Of a stretch of DNA of 8,743 bases, positions 1 through 6,274 are shown piece by piece. Both the position numbers and the translations under genes were made by a program. The DNA comes from Pseudomonadota bacterium (lineage in GTDB: Bacteria > Pseudomonadota > Alphaproteobacteria > Rhizobiales > Hyphomicrobiaceae). How positions within the stretch are numbered: the first letter of the stretch is position 1; each line of letters begins with the position of its first letter. The DNA is taken from positions 1 through 8,743 of the forward strand of contig QGVC01000133.1 of NCBI GenBank assembly GCA_003242645.1, written 5' to 3'. A model generated the notes under the pieces. That model was not told where the DNA came from. It did not search any database and saw nothing but the letters and a program-made list of their open reading frames with translations.

Positions 1-1634
1 TGCGCCAGGGCATCGACGACCGGGTTCTTGATCCCTGCCCGGTTGAAGCTGCCCTCCGTATCGGCGGCCTCGCTGCCGAAGAAGTTGAGAAGCTCGGCTC
101 CCGGCGTCAGCCGCATGGAGAACCGCTGGGTGATGATGTCGAAATCGAACGCCTTCACGCGCCGCTCGAACTGCGCCGGGTCCACGCGGCGAATATAGGC
201 GTCGATGCCGAGGGACTTCAGGTTCTTGATGTAAGGCGCGATGACACGCTCAAACGTTGGCTCGTAAACCAGGAACTCGATCGAGAGCACCTCGCCATTC
301 TTGTTGACCCGCTGGTTGCCCTTGAGCTCCCAGCCGGCCTCTTCGAGAAGCTTGGCCGCTGTCCGCAGCAGGCGGCGATCCGAGCCGGAGCCGTCGGAGA
401 CAGGTGGCACGTAGGGCTCATCGAAGACCTCGGGCGGTAGCTGGTCGCGATAAGGCTCGAGCAGCGCCAGCTCTTCCGGCGAAGGCTTGCCGGTGGCCTT
501 CATCTCGGAGTTTTCGAAGTAGCTCGCCGTGCGCGTGTACAGCGAGTAGAAGAGGTTGGCGTTCGTCCACTCGAAATCGAAGGCGTAGTCGAGCGCCTTT
601 CGCACACGCCGATCGGAGAACTTGGCCCTCCGATTGTTGAGGAAGAAGCCCTGCGCACCGGATGGACTTTCGTCAGGTAGGGTCAGCAGGACGATGCGCC
701 CATCCTTGACCTGCGGGATGTCGTAGCTCGTCGCCCAATCCTTGGCGGTGAACTCCTCGCGAAGGTCGTAGGCGCCAGCCTTCAGGCTTTCGAGCGCGGC
801 CGTGCGGTCGCGGAAATATTCGTAGCGAATTTCATCGAAGTTATAGCGCCCGCGGTTCACGGGCAGATCCTTGGCCCAATAATCCTCGCGGCGCTTGAAG
901 GTGGTGTAGCTGCCTTGTTTGAAGTCGGAAATTCGGTACGGGCCGGACCCGAGCGGCGGTTCGAGCGTGGTCTGATCGAACTCGCGCGTCGCGTAGTAGG
1001 CCTTCGACAGGATCGGCAGTGTGGCGACGGTCAGCGGCAGGTCGCGCAGGTTTTCGCCCTGAAAGACGAAGCGCACCTCATGGGGCCCAAGGGCCTCGGC
1101 CCGGACGACGTCACGCAGCAGGATGCGGTAATGGGGGTGGCCCTTGGTCTTCAGGGTCTCGAAGGTGAAGACGACGTCCTCCGCCGTCAGCGGCGAGCCG
1201 TCCGAGAATTTGGCCTCGGGGCGCATCTGGAACGTCACGGAACGGCGATCAGGTGCGAGCTTCGCCGTTTTCGCGACGAGGCCGTAAACGGCATCAGGCT
1301 CGTCCATCGCCCGGACCATAAGGCTGTCGAAAAGAAGATCGAGGCCCTGGGCTGCGTCCCCGCGCAGAATGAATGGGTTGAAGCTGTCGAAAGTGATGGT
1401 TGCGGCCGGACCGATGTGCGCCAGGCGACCGCCCTTTGGCGCGTTCGGGTTGACGTAGTCAAAGTGCTGAAAGTCCGGGCCGTACTTCAGCTCGCCGAAC
1501 GCGGATAATCCATGGCGCGCTTCATCCGCTGCGACGCCCGAAGCAGCAGCAAGAAGGCCGAAAAGAACACTCGTCGCGACACGGATGATCTGGCCAGAGC
1601 CGTGACCAAAGAGGGCCTTGCGGTCGTGTCTCAT
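1..1634 (-). CDS. YejA-type extracellular solute-binding protein of a peptide ABC transporter (second of a tandem pair, C-terminus cut by window edge)
   Basis: Periplasmic substrate receptor of a peptide ABC importer in the YejABEF / microcin C class. The ATG at 1634 opens a continuous frame of about 544 codons to the left edge. By comparison with the neighbouring paralogue about 80 C-terminal residues are missing. Residues 1-36 look like a Sec signal peptide: a basic start, a hydrophobic stretch near residues 18-34, and an A-x-A-like cleavage site after GVA. The mature start carries family hallmarks: YGPDFQHFDYVNP and APKGG near residues 51-69, an MRPEAKFSDG segment, then LGSGPY, KDWATSY, RVRKALDYAFDFEW and EAGW. 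The frame was read to the edge with no stop or frameshift. The start lies inside the stop of the upstream paralogue (ATGA at 1631-1634), so translation is probably coupled and the genes co-transcribed. A GGGGGCGGGG run just before the ATG is the only ribosome-binding candidate. Family is certain; the transported peptide is unknown. Confidence 0.93.
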   Translation of the reverse strand, partial: MRHDRKALFGHGSGQIIRVATSVLFGLLAAASGVAADEARHGLSAFGELKYGPDFQHFDYVNPNAPKGGRLAHIGPAATITFDSFNPFILRGDAAQGLDLLFDSLMVRAMDEPDAVYGLVAKTAKLAPDRRSVTFQMRPEAKFSDGSPLTAEDVVFTFETLKTKGHPHYRILLRDVVRAEALGPHEVRFVFQGENLRDLPLTVATLPILSKAYYATREFDQTTLEPPLGSGPYRISDFKQGSYTTFKRREDYWAKDLPVNRGRYNFDEIRYEYFRDRTAALESLKAGAYDLREEFTAKDWATSYDIPQVKDGRIVLLTLPDESPSGAQGFFLNNRRAKFSDRRVRKALDYAFDFEWTNANLFYSLYTRTASYFENSEMKATGKPSPEELALLEPYRDQLPPEVFDEPYVPPVSDGSGSDRRLLRTAAKLLEEAGWELKGNQRVNKNGEVLSIEFLVYEPTFERVIAPYIKNLKSLGIDAYIRRVDPAQFERRVKAFDFDIITQRFSMRLTPGAELLNFFGSEAADTEGSFNRAGIKNPVVDALA

Positions 1635-3511
1635 CCCCGCCCCCGCTTCGCGTTGAGCTCTTTCTGCTTCTCGGCATCAAGCCACCAGACCTGCAGGAAC
1701 GACGGGCTTTGGCTTGGCAGCTTATCGGGCCGGCCGAACATGTCCCATACGGCGATGCGGTCGTAGGGCGAGTGCCACTGCGGGATGACGTAGTAGTTCC
1801 ACAGCAGCACCCGATCGAGCGCCCGGGTGGCCGCCACCAGCTCCTCTCGGTTTGGCGCGTAGATGATTTTGTCGATCAGCTTGTCGATGGCCGGGTTCTT
1901 GATGCCGATGGAGTTCTGGCTGCCGTGCATGTCGGCAGCGGCAGAGCCCCAGAAATTGCGTTGCTCGTTGCCCGGCGAGTTCGATTGCGGGAATGAGTCG
2001 ACGATGATGTCGTAATCGAAGGTGTCGACACGGCGCTGGTATTGCGAGGTGTCGACGATGCGGATGGTCACGCGAACGCCGAGGCGCTCAAGGTTCGTCT
2101 TGAACGGCAGGACGACGCGCTCGAAATCCGGCTGAACGAGCAGGAACTCGACGGCCAGCTGCTCGCCTTTGTCGTTGGTCAGCACGCCGTTCTTCGGCTT
2201 CCAGCCGGCCTCCGCGAGAAGTTGCGCCGCCTGACGCAGATGGTTGCGCTGGTCCTGCGGCGTGGCGTTCACCGGATTCTTCCATTCGGTCGTGAAGACC
2301 TCCGGCGGAACTTCATCCTTGATCTCGTTCAGGATTTCGAGTTCGCGGCCTGTTGGCAGCCCTGTCGCCTGCAGCTCCGAATTGCCGAAGAAGCTCTCTG
2401 TCCGCTTGTACTGGTCGAAGAACAGGTTCTTGTTCATCCACTCGAAATCGAAAGCCAGATTGAAGGCCTTACGCACGCGGATGTCCTGGAACTGCGGCCG
2501 GCGCAGATTCATGACGAATGCCTGCATCGGCGTCACGCGGCGGATCGGGATCTCTTCCTTTTTCACAAGCCCGCGGCGGACCGCTTCGAAGTCGTAGGAG
2601 GTGGCCCAGGCCTTGGCGCTCGTCTCTTGCCAGTAATCGATCTCGCCGATCTTGAAGGCCTCGAATGCGGGCACGCGGTCCCGATAGTAGGTGAAGACGA
2701 GCTCGTCGAAGTTCCACTGGCCCTTTGTGACGGGCAGGTCCTTCGCCCACCAGTCTTTCACCCGCTCGTAGACGATGCTGCGGCCCGGATCGACCGACTT
2801 GATCTTGTACGGTCCGGAGCCCAACGGGATTTCCAGTGTGCTTCGGGTGAGGTCGCGCGGCTGGCCGTTGGCGCCCTTCGCCTCCCAGAAGTGCTTCGGC
2901 AACACGGGCAACTGGCCGACGATCTGCGGCAGCTCGCGATTGCCCTTCTGGTCGAAGATGAAGGTCACCTCATGGTCGCCGGTTTTCTCGGCCCGGACGA
3001 CGTTGCGGTAATAGGCGTTGTAGTGCGGGTGCGACTTCTTGAGCGCCTCGAGCGAGAAGATGACGTCTTCCGGCTTGATCGGCTCACCATCGTGGAACCG
3101 AGCCTCAGGGCGCAAGCCGAAGGTGGCGCTGGAAAAGTCATCCGGGAAGGAAACCCATTCGGCGATCAGGCCGTACTCGGTCGAGGGCTCGTCCGGGCTC
3201 GAAGCCATCAGAGAGTCGTAGATGAGGCCGAGGCCCGCCGCCGCGCTGCCTTGGATAGAGAAGGGGTTGAGACTGTCGAACGAGCCCATAGCCCACTGGC
3301 GCACTGTGCCGCCTTTGGGCGCGTCCGGATTGACCCAATCGAAGTGCTTGAAATCCGGTCCGTATGCCGGCTCGCCGACGAGCGAAAGCGCGTGATGCCG
3401 CTTCTGCTCTTCGCCAGCCTGGGGGACCTCCATTGTCGCGCCGAGGGCCAGCACAGCTGCCGCCAGCGCCAAGAAACTCTTGCCTATGCTACCCTTGACG
3501 TGTGTGACCAC
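1631..3511 (-). CDS. YejA-type extracellular solute-binding protein of a peptide ABC transporter (first of the tandem pair)
   Basis: Complete 626-residue periplasmic binding protein of the SBP_bac_5 / YejA class, expected to deliver oligopeptides to a YejBEF-type permease. The start is a GTG at 3511 with GGGAG at 3518-3522, six bases upstream. The N-terminus has a lysine and a hydrophobic run (about residues 12-26) typical of a Sec signal, with cleavage probably near residue 32. Family landmarks in order: HHALSLVGEPAYGPDFKHFDW (about 39-59, the YejA mature start), NPDAPKGG, FDSLNPFSI, LRPEARFHDG, LGSGPYKI, WATSYDFEAV, RVRKAFNLAFDFEWMN, EAGW, WGSAAADM and GIKNPAID. It aligns along its whole length with the downstream gene, so the two are an old tandem duplication. 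Length is normal for YejA (about 600). In rhizobia and Brucella, Yej systems have been linked to resistance to host antimicrobial peptides; that role here is inference only. Confidence 0.95.
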   Translation of the reverse strand: MVTHVKGSIGKSFLALAAAVLALGATMEVPQAGEEQKRHHALSLVGEPAYGPDFKHFDWVNPDAPKGGTVRQWAMGSFDSLNPFSIQGSAAAGLGLIYDSLMASSPDEPSTEYGLIAEWVSFPDDFSSATFGLRPEARFHDGEPIKPEDVIFSLEALKKSHPHYNAYYRNVVRAEKTGDHEVTFIFDQKGNRELPQIVGQLPVLPKHFWEAKGANGQPRDLTRSTLEIPLGSGPYKIKSVDPGRSIVYERVKDWWAKDLPVTKGQWNFDELVFTYYRDRVPAFEAFKIGEIDYWQETSAKAWATSYDFEAVRRGLVKKEEIPIRRVTPMQAFVMNLRRPQFQDIRVRKAFNLAFDFEWMNKNLFFDQYKRTESFFGNSELQATGLPTGRELEILNEIKDEVPPEVFTTEWKNPVNATPQDQRNHLRQAAQLLAEAGWKPKNGVLTNDKGEQLAVEFLLVQPDFERVVLPFKTNLERLGVRVTIRIVDTSQYQRRVDTFDYDIIVDSFPQSNSPGNEQRNFWGSAAADMHGSQNSIGIKNPAIDKLIDKIIYAPNREELVAATRALDRVLLWNYYVIPQWHSPYDRIAVWDMFGRPDKLPSQSPSFLQVWWLDAEKQKELNAKRGRG

Positions 3512-3540
3512 ACAAAACTCCCGCCTGAGTGGTGGAATAG

Positions 3541-3569
3541 TGGTCCATGGCTCCTCGGGACATGGGCCA
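3541..3569. repeat. Inverted repeat in the leader of the yejA-like operon
   Basis: Arms TGGTCCATG (3541-3549) and CATGGGCCA (3561-3569) are complementary with one imperfect pair across an 11-base loop. In minus-strand RNA the odd pair is a C-A mismatch, in plus-strand RNA a G-U wobble, so it would fold better on the plus strand. It lies about 30 bases upstream of the GTG start at 3511, within the proposed leader. It could be leader structure or a protein-binding site; chance is also possible. Confidence 0.35.
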
Positions 3570-3609
3570 CAATTGCCGCCTCCGTGGCTGCGGAGCGGCT
3601 GCCGATGCC

Positions 3610-3637
3610 GTTATAACAGCAAAAGCGACCTCGCCAA
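3610..3637 (-). promoter_or_regulatory. Candidate extended -10 promoter for the yejA-like operon
   Basis: Read on the minus strand, TTGGCG (3637-3632) is followed after 16 bases by TATAAC (3615-3610). A TG one base before the -10 gives the extended form TGTTATAAC. Both hexamers fit sigma70-type consensus reasonably. Transcription would start near 3603 and leave a leader of about 92 bases before the GTG. The -35 half lies inside the stem-loop at 3625-3654, so promoter and terminator-like signals overlap. This is a pattern match without experimental support. Confidence 0.45.
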
Positions 3638-3654
3638 TCTATAGGCCAGGTCGC
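3621..3654 (-). terminator. Candidate intrinsic terminator downstream of cytochrome c
   Basis: On the minus strand GCGACCTGGCC (3654-3644), an 8-base loop and GGCGAGGTCGC (3635-3625) form a GC-rich stem of 11 pairs with one G-G mismatch. It is followed at once by TTTT (3624-3621). This is the layout of a short Rho-independent terminator placed about 80 bases after the cytochrome c stop. The T-run is short, so efficiency may be modest. On the plus strand no T-run follows, which fixes the likely direction. Because it overlaps the -35 of the next promoter, it could instead be an operator. Confidence 0.5.
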
Positions 3655-3698
3655 ACATGGTTGTGGCTCGATCACAATCTAGCCAACAAGGCTCCGCG

Positions 3699-3720
3699 AG
3701 CACCCTCGATATAGGGGGCT
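3699..3720 (-). repeat. Hairpin just past the cytochrome c stop codon
   Basis: Arms AGCACCCT (3699-3706) and AGGGGGCT (3713-3720) pair with one mismatch around a 6-base loop, starting 12 bases after the cytochrome c stop. No T-run follows on the minus strand, so by itself it is not a classic terminator. It could protect the 3' end of the message or add to termination with the stronger stem-loop at 3625-3654. Confidence 0.4.
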
Positions 3721-3732
3721 CCTGCAGACTGC

Positions 3733-4284
3733 TCAGTTGCTTGGAAGCGGCGGCGGATTGTCGCTCAATGTCCGCAGGTAAGCGAGCAGGTCGGCGATTT
3801 CGGCATTATCCCTGATGCCGGCGAACGCCATCTTGTTGCCAGGGATGAAAGCGCGCGGGTTGTGAATGAAGTTGGCCAGATCCTCGTAAGTCCACTCGCC
3901 GCCCTTTTCCTTCATGGCCGCCGAGTAGTTGAACCCTTCCTGCGAACCCTTGGGTCTGCCGACAATGCCCCACAGGTTGGGCCCGGTCATGTTGCGCCCA
4001 CCCTTCTCAGGCGTGTGGCACGTCGAGCAGCGCTTGAACGCCGCCTGTCCGGCCTCGGGGCTCGCGTTCTGGAGCAAACCGGCAATTTCCTGGAAGTTCA
4101 CGCCAGCAGCTGCGGCAGGTTGGGACGTCTCCGCTGCAGTGGTGGTCTGGACCGGCAGCTCGTAACCCGGCTTGGCGGGCTTCTTGTGCCTCATTTGGAT
4201 GTCGATGAACGTCGCCGTTCCGAAAATCAGGAGGAGCGCTGTAAGTACGGCCCCAGCGATTTTGTTGAACTCCCTGGTATCCAT
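3733..4284 (-). CDS. cycM: CycM-like membrane-anchored class I cytochrome c
   Basis: A c-type cytochrome of 183 residues, tethered to the inner membrane by an uncleaved N-terminal helix with its heme domain in the periplasm. It probably carries electrons from the bc1 complex to a terminal oxidase, as known for CycM of Bradyrhizobium. The start at 4284 gives a sensible N-terminus ([11 protein letters not shown]), then a hydrophobic helix at about residues 9-27. The frame stays open up to 4416, but those extra codons encode no family sequence. A GGGG five bases before the ATG is a weak ribosome-binding site. After the helix comes an Ala/Thr/Pro-rich linker (about 35-62), then the heme-attachment motif CSTCH at 86-90, [12 protein letters not shown] at 100-111, and a distal ligand candidate Met152 in IPGNKMAF. 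Length matches CycM, about 184. The gene symbol is assigned by resemblance; a generic cytochrome c-552-like name would be the cautious alternative. Confidence 0.92.
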   Translation of the reverse strand: MDTREFNKIAGAVLTALLLIFGTATFIDIQMRHKKPAKPGYELPVQTTTAAETSQPAAAAGVNFQEIAGLLQNASPEAGQAAFKRCSTCHTPEKGGRNMTGPNLWGIVGRPKGSQEGFNYSAAMKEKGGEWTYEDLANFIHNPRAFIPGNKMAFAGIRDNAEIADLLAYLRTLSDNPPPLPSN

Positions 4285-4461
4285 CGAATCCCCAGCCCTC
4301 TGCCCGCGCCAGTCGCTTCTTATGACTCGTGCCCCGATCGGCGGCCGACTATAGAAAGTCCCAATCTTCATGCAACCGGGGTGGCGGTTCGGTCCAGTCG
4401 CTCGTGCCGAGACCAATTGTCACTCGCCGAAAACGTCAGTCCTGCTCGAAGCTGCACGCCC
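4285..4461. promoter_or_regulatory. Divergent intergenic region between cycM-like gene and kdsB
   Basis: These 177 bases separate two genes transcribed away from each other, so both promoters should lie here. A good candidate faces the cytochrome (see 4348-4375); I could not identify a convincing promoter for kdsB. The region also holds a 9-base direct repeat CCAGTCGCT (4309-4317 and 4394-4402), the 8-base palindrome CCGATCGG (4334-4341) and an adjacent CGGCCG (4342-4347). These sit at or just downstream of the predicted cytochrome start site. No coding sequence is evident. Confidence 0.6.
4348..4375 (-). promoter_or_regulatory. Candidate sigma70-type promoter for the cycM-like gene
   Basis: On the minus strand TTGCAT (4375-4370) and TATAGT (4353-4348) are separated by 16 bases. 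Both hexamers are close to consensus and the position suits a start near 4341, leaving a leader of about 57 bases before the ATG at 4284. Pattern evidence only. Confidence 0.5.
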
Positions 4462-5202
4462 ATGACCCGCACGCTCGTCATCATTCCGGCCCGTATGCAA
4501 GCCACGCGTCTTCCCGGCAAGCCGGTGGCGGACATCCACGGCAAGCCGATGATTGTGCATGTCTGGGAGCGTGCGCGTGCGGCCGACGTCGGCCGGGTCG
4601 TCGTCGCGACGGATACGGAGGAGATCGCATCCGCCATCCGCAACGTCGGCGGCGAAGCCGTCTTGACGCGTCCGGATCATGCGTCCGGCTCGGACCGGGT
4701 GCACGAAGCTTTGCAGCGAATCGACGCAGGCGGCGCTGTGGATTTCGTGATCAATCTGCAGGGGGATTTGCCGACGCTCGAGCCGCACCTGGTGCGTGAA
4801 TGCTTGGCGCCTCTGATGAGTCCCGGCCCGGATATCGCCACCCTCGCCGCAGAGATCAGGGAGCCCGAAGAAAAAGTCGCTCCCAGTGTCGTAAAGGTCG
4901 TTGGGACCCCGATTGGGTGTGATGGACCGCGGCGACTCCGCGCGCTCTACTTCACCCGTGCCACGGCGCCGCACGGTGAGGGTCCCCTCTATCATCATAT
5001 CGGCATTTATGGATTCCGCCGTGCAGCGCTGGAGCGGTTCGTGTCCCTCCCACCGTCACCGCTTGAACTGCGAGAGAAGCTCGAGCAGCTTCGCGCGCTC
5101 GAGAACGGCATGCGGATCGACGTAACGCTCGTTGACACCGTTCCGCTGGGTGTCGATACTCCGGCCGATCTGGAGAGGGCCCGCGAGATGCTAGCGGCTT
5201 GA
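4462..5202 (+). CDS. kdsB: 3-deoxy-manno-octulosonate cytidylyltransferase (CMP-Kdo synthetase)
   Basis: Cytoplasmic enzyme that joins CTP and Kdo to make CMP-Kdo, the activated sugar for the lipid A-inner core link of lipopolysaccharide. The product is 246 residues, matching the usual length of about 248. The nucleotide-binding start [15 protein letters not shown] spans residues 7-21. It is followed by [10 protein letters not shown] (47-56), [12 protein letters not shown] (69-80), NLQGDLP (98-104), [12 protein letters not shown] (159-170), HHIGIYGFR (178-186), [16 protein letters not shown] (201-216) and [10 protein letters not shown] (231-240). Asp102 and Asp232 fit the conserved metal- and substrate-binding aspartates of the family. 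The usual Glu after QGD is Leu here. The frame is open upstream to 3862, but the family start is the ATG at 4462; no clear ribosome-binding site precedes it. pheA follows after 59 bases and is probably co-transcribed. Confidence 0.96.
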   Translation: MTRTLVIIPARMQATRLPGKPVADIHGKPMIVHVWERARAADVGRVVVATDTEEIASAIRNVGGEAVLTRPDHASGSDRVHEALQRIDAGGAVDFVINLQGDLPTLEPHLVRECLAPLMSPGPDIATLAAEIREPEEKVAPSVVKVVGTPIGCDGPRRLRALYFTRATAPHGEGPLYHHIGIYGFRRAALERFVSLPPSPLELREKLEQLRALENGMRIDVTLVDTVPLGVDTPADLERAREMLAA

Positions 5203-5261
5203 CACTGGCCGAAGTCTGAGCCGAAACCCGCCCGACTCCAGCTATCCTGAACCTGAACATC

Positions 5262-6194
5262 ATGCCGCAAAAGAGGACCAAATCTCCGGCCGGCTCCAGC
5301 CGCTCCGGACACAGTGCAGCTCATAGCCGGAAAACGGGCGCCGACCGCATTGCTTATCAAGGCGAGCCCGGGGCCAACTCCCATATGGCTTGCCTCGAGG
5401 TCTATCCTGAGCTCGAACCCACGCCTTATCCTACTTTCGAGGACGCGTTGGCCGCGGTGAAATCGGGCGAGGCGCGCTACGCGATGATACCGATCGAGAA
5501 CTCGGTCGCGGGGCGCGTCGCGGACATCCACCACTTGCTGCCGAATGCCGGCCTTTTCATTGTTGGCGAGCACTTCCTGCGCGTGCGGCATCAGCTCCTG
5601 GCGCTGCCGGAGGCAAGTCTCGACACGATCAAGTACGTCATGAGCCACACGCAGGCACTCGGGCAGTGCCGCAATACTCTTCGGCGGCTCGGTCTCAAGC
5701 CGGTGCCCGAGGCGGACACTGCGGGTTCCGCCCGAATCGTAGCCGAGCGGAAGGATTTGAGCCTCGCTGCGATCGCGTCCACCCTTGCCGCCGAGATCTA
5801 CGGCCTCAAGATCCTCAAGAGCGATATCGAGGACGAGGCCCACAACACTACGCGCTTCGTCATCCTCGCGGCGGAGCCCGACGATGCCGACCCTGGCGAG
5901 GGGCCGTTCGTCACCACGTTCATCTTCAGAGTTCGGAACGTCCCGGCTGCGCTTTACAAGGCTCTGGGCGGGTTTGCGACGAACGGCGTGAACATGACGA
6001 AGCTGGAATCCTACCAGCTCAACGGCGCCTTCACGGCGACGATGTTCTACGCCGATATCGAAGGCCATCCGGCGGACCGGCCCGTGCGGCTGGCGCTCGA
6101 GGAGCTGTCGTTCTTCTCCTCGGAGCTGAAGGTGCTGGGAACCTACCGGGCGAGTCCGTATCGGGCGCTGGTCGAGCGGCAGAAGCACGAGTGA
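5262..6194 (+). CDS. pheA: Prephenate dehydratase with ACT regulatory domain
   Basis: Monofunctional enzyme of phenylalanine synthesis that converts prephenate to phenylpyruvate in the cytoplasm; no chorismate mutase domain is present. Of 310 residues, about 28-200 form the PDT domain: AYQGEPGANSH (31-41), MIPIENSVAGRV (75-86), SHTQALGQC (128-136) and the catalytic NTTRF (195-199). The ACT domain (about 216-295) carries ALYKALGGFATNGVNMTKLES (about 230-250), the phenylalanine-sensing region, so feedback inhibition is likely. Its classical ESRP motif reads ESYQ here. About 28 residues rich in Ser, Lys and Arg precede the domain. Because no other ATG, GTG or TTG lies in frame before residue 42, the ATG at 5262 is the only reasonable start, although its ribosome-binding site is poor. 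The gene is slightly longer than typical homologues. It probably shares a transcript with kdsB. Confidence 0.95.
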   Translation: MPQKRTKSPAGSSRSGHSAAHSRKTGADRIAYQGEPGANSHMACLEVYPELEPTPYPTFEDALAAVKSGEARYAMIPIENSVAGRVADIHHLLPNAGLFIVGEHFLRVRHQLLALPEASLDTIKYVMSHTQALGQCRNTLRRLGLKPVPEADTAGSARIVAERKDLSLAAIASTLAAEIYGLKILKSDIEDEAHNTTRFVILAAEPDDADPGEGPFVTTFIFRVRNVPAALYKALGGFATNGVNMTKLESYQLNGAFTATMFYADIEGHPADRPVRLALEELSFFSSELKVLGTYRASPYRALVERQKHE

Positions 6195-6274
6195 CGCCGC
6201 CATCCCGTGCCGAAGCCTGGAGCCGGGCAGATCGGGCAGATTAAGAAGCCGGTCAAAACAATGAAGGAGGAGAC
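6195..6274. promoter_or_regulatory. Short gap between pheA and the SDR gene, with a 9-base tandem repeat
   Basis: This 80-base spacer contains a near-perfect tandem repeat, GGGCAGATC then GGGCAGATT (8 of 9 bases shared; 6225-6233 and 6234-6242). It could be a pair of binding half-sites, but nothing identifies a regulator. I see no terminator after pheA and no convincing promoter hexamers, so read-through from pheA is possible. Confidence 0.3.
6264..6270 (+). promoter_or_regulatory. Strong ribosome binding site of the SDR gene
   Basis: AAGGAGG lies four bases before the ATG at 6275 and is a full match to the anti-Shine-Dalgarno core. It is the best ribosome-binding site in the window and fixes the SDR start. 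It contrasts with the poor sites of kdsB and pheA, hinting that this gene is translated at a higher rate. Confidence 0.8.

Larger units (their letters stand above)
3512..3732. other. Gene-free intergenic region between cytochrome c and the yejA-like operon
   Basis: About 220 bases between the stop of the minus-strand cytochrome c gene and the GTG start of the yejA-like gene, both on the minus strand. I see no credible coding sequence: the one small minus-strand frame crossing it (start near 3675) has no recognisable domain and overlaps the yejA start out of frame. The region contains three inverted repeats and one promoter-like sequence, listed separately. Together they suggest that the cytochrome c transcript ends here and that the peptide-transporter operon has its own promoter with a leader of about 90 bases. 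Confidence 0.7.

Noticed and set aside
915..1508. A 197-codon plus-strand frame within the left solute-binding protein gene
   Set aside because: The minus-strand frame reads intact through this region with family motifs, so this is a shadow.
2042..3616. A 524-codon plus-strand open frame opposite the yejA-like gene
   Set aside because: It lies antisense to a gene with unmistakable family motifs over its full length, shows no domain itself, and is the type of mirror frame that GC-rich codon usage produces.
3484..3675. A 63-codon minus-strand frame in the yejA-like upstream region, considered as a leader peptide
   Set aside because: It overlaps the proposed promoter, terminator stem and the yejA start out of frame, has no good ribosome-binding site, and shows no run of regulatory codons.
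4285..4416. A 44-codon N-terminal extension of the cytochrome c
   Set aside because: The CycM-like N-terminus (short polar start then membrane helix) begins at 4284, and the extension would cover the best promoter candidate.
3862..4461. An in-frame 200-codon upstream extension of kdsB
   Set aside because: It runs antisense through the cytochrome c gene and has no KdsB homology; the family start is at 4462.
5007..6203. A 398-codon minus-strand open frame opposite pheA and the end of kdsB
   Set aside because: Both sense genes are conserved enzymes; the antisense translation is Arg/Glu/Leu-rich with no recognisable fold.
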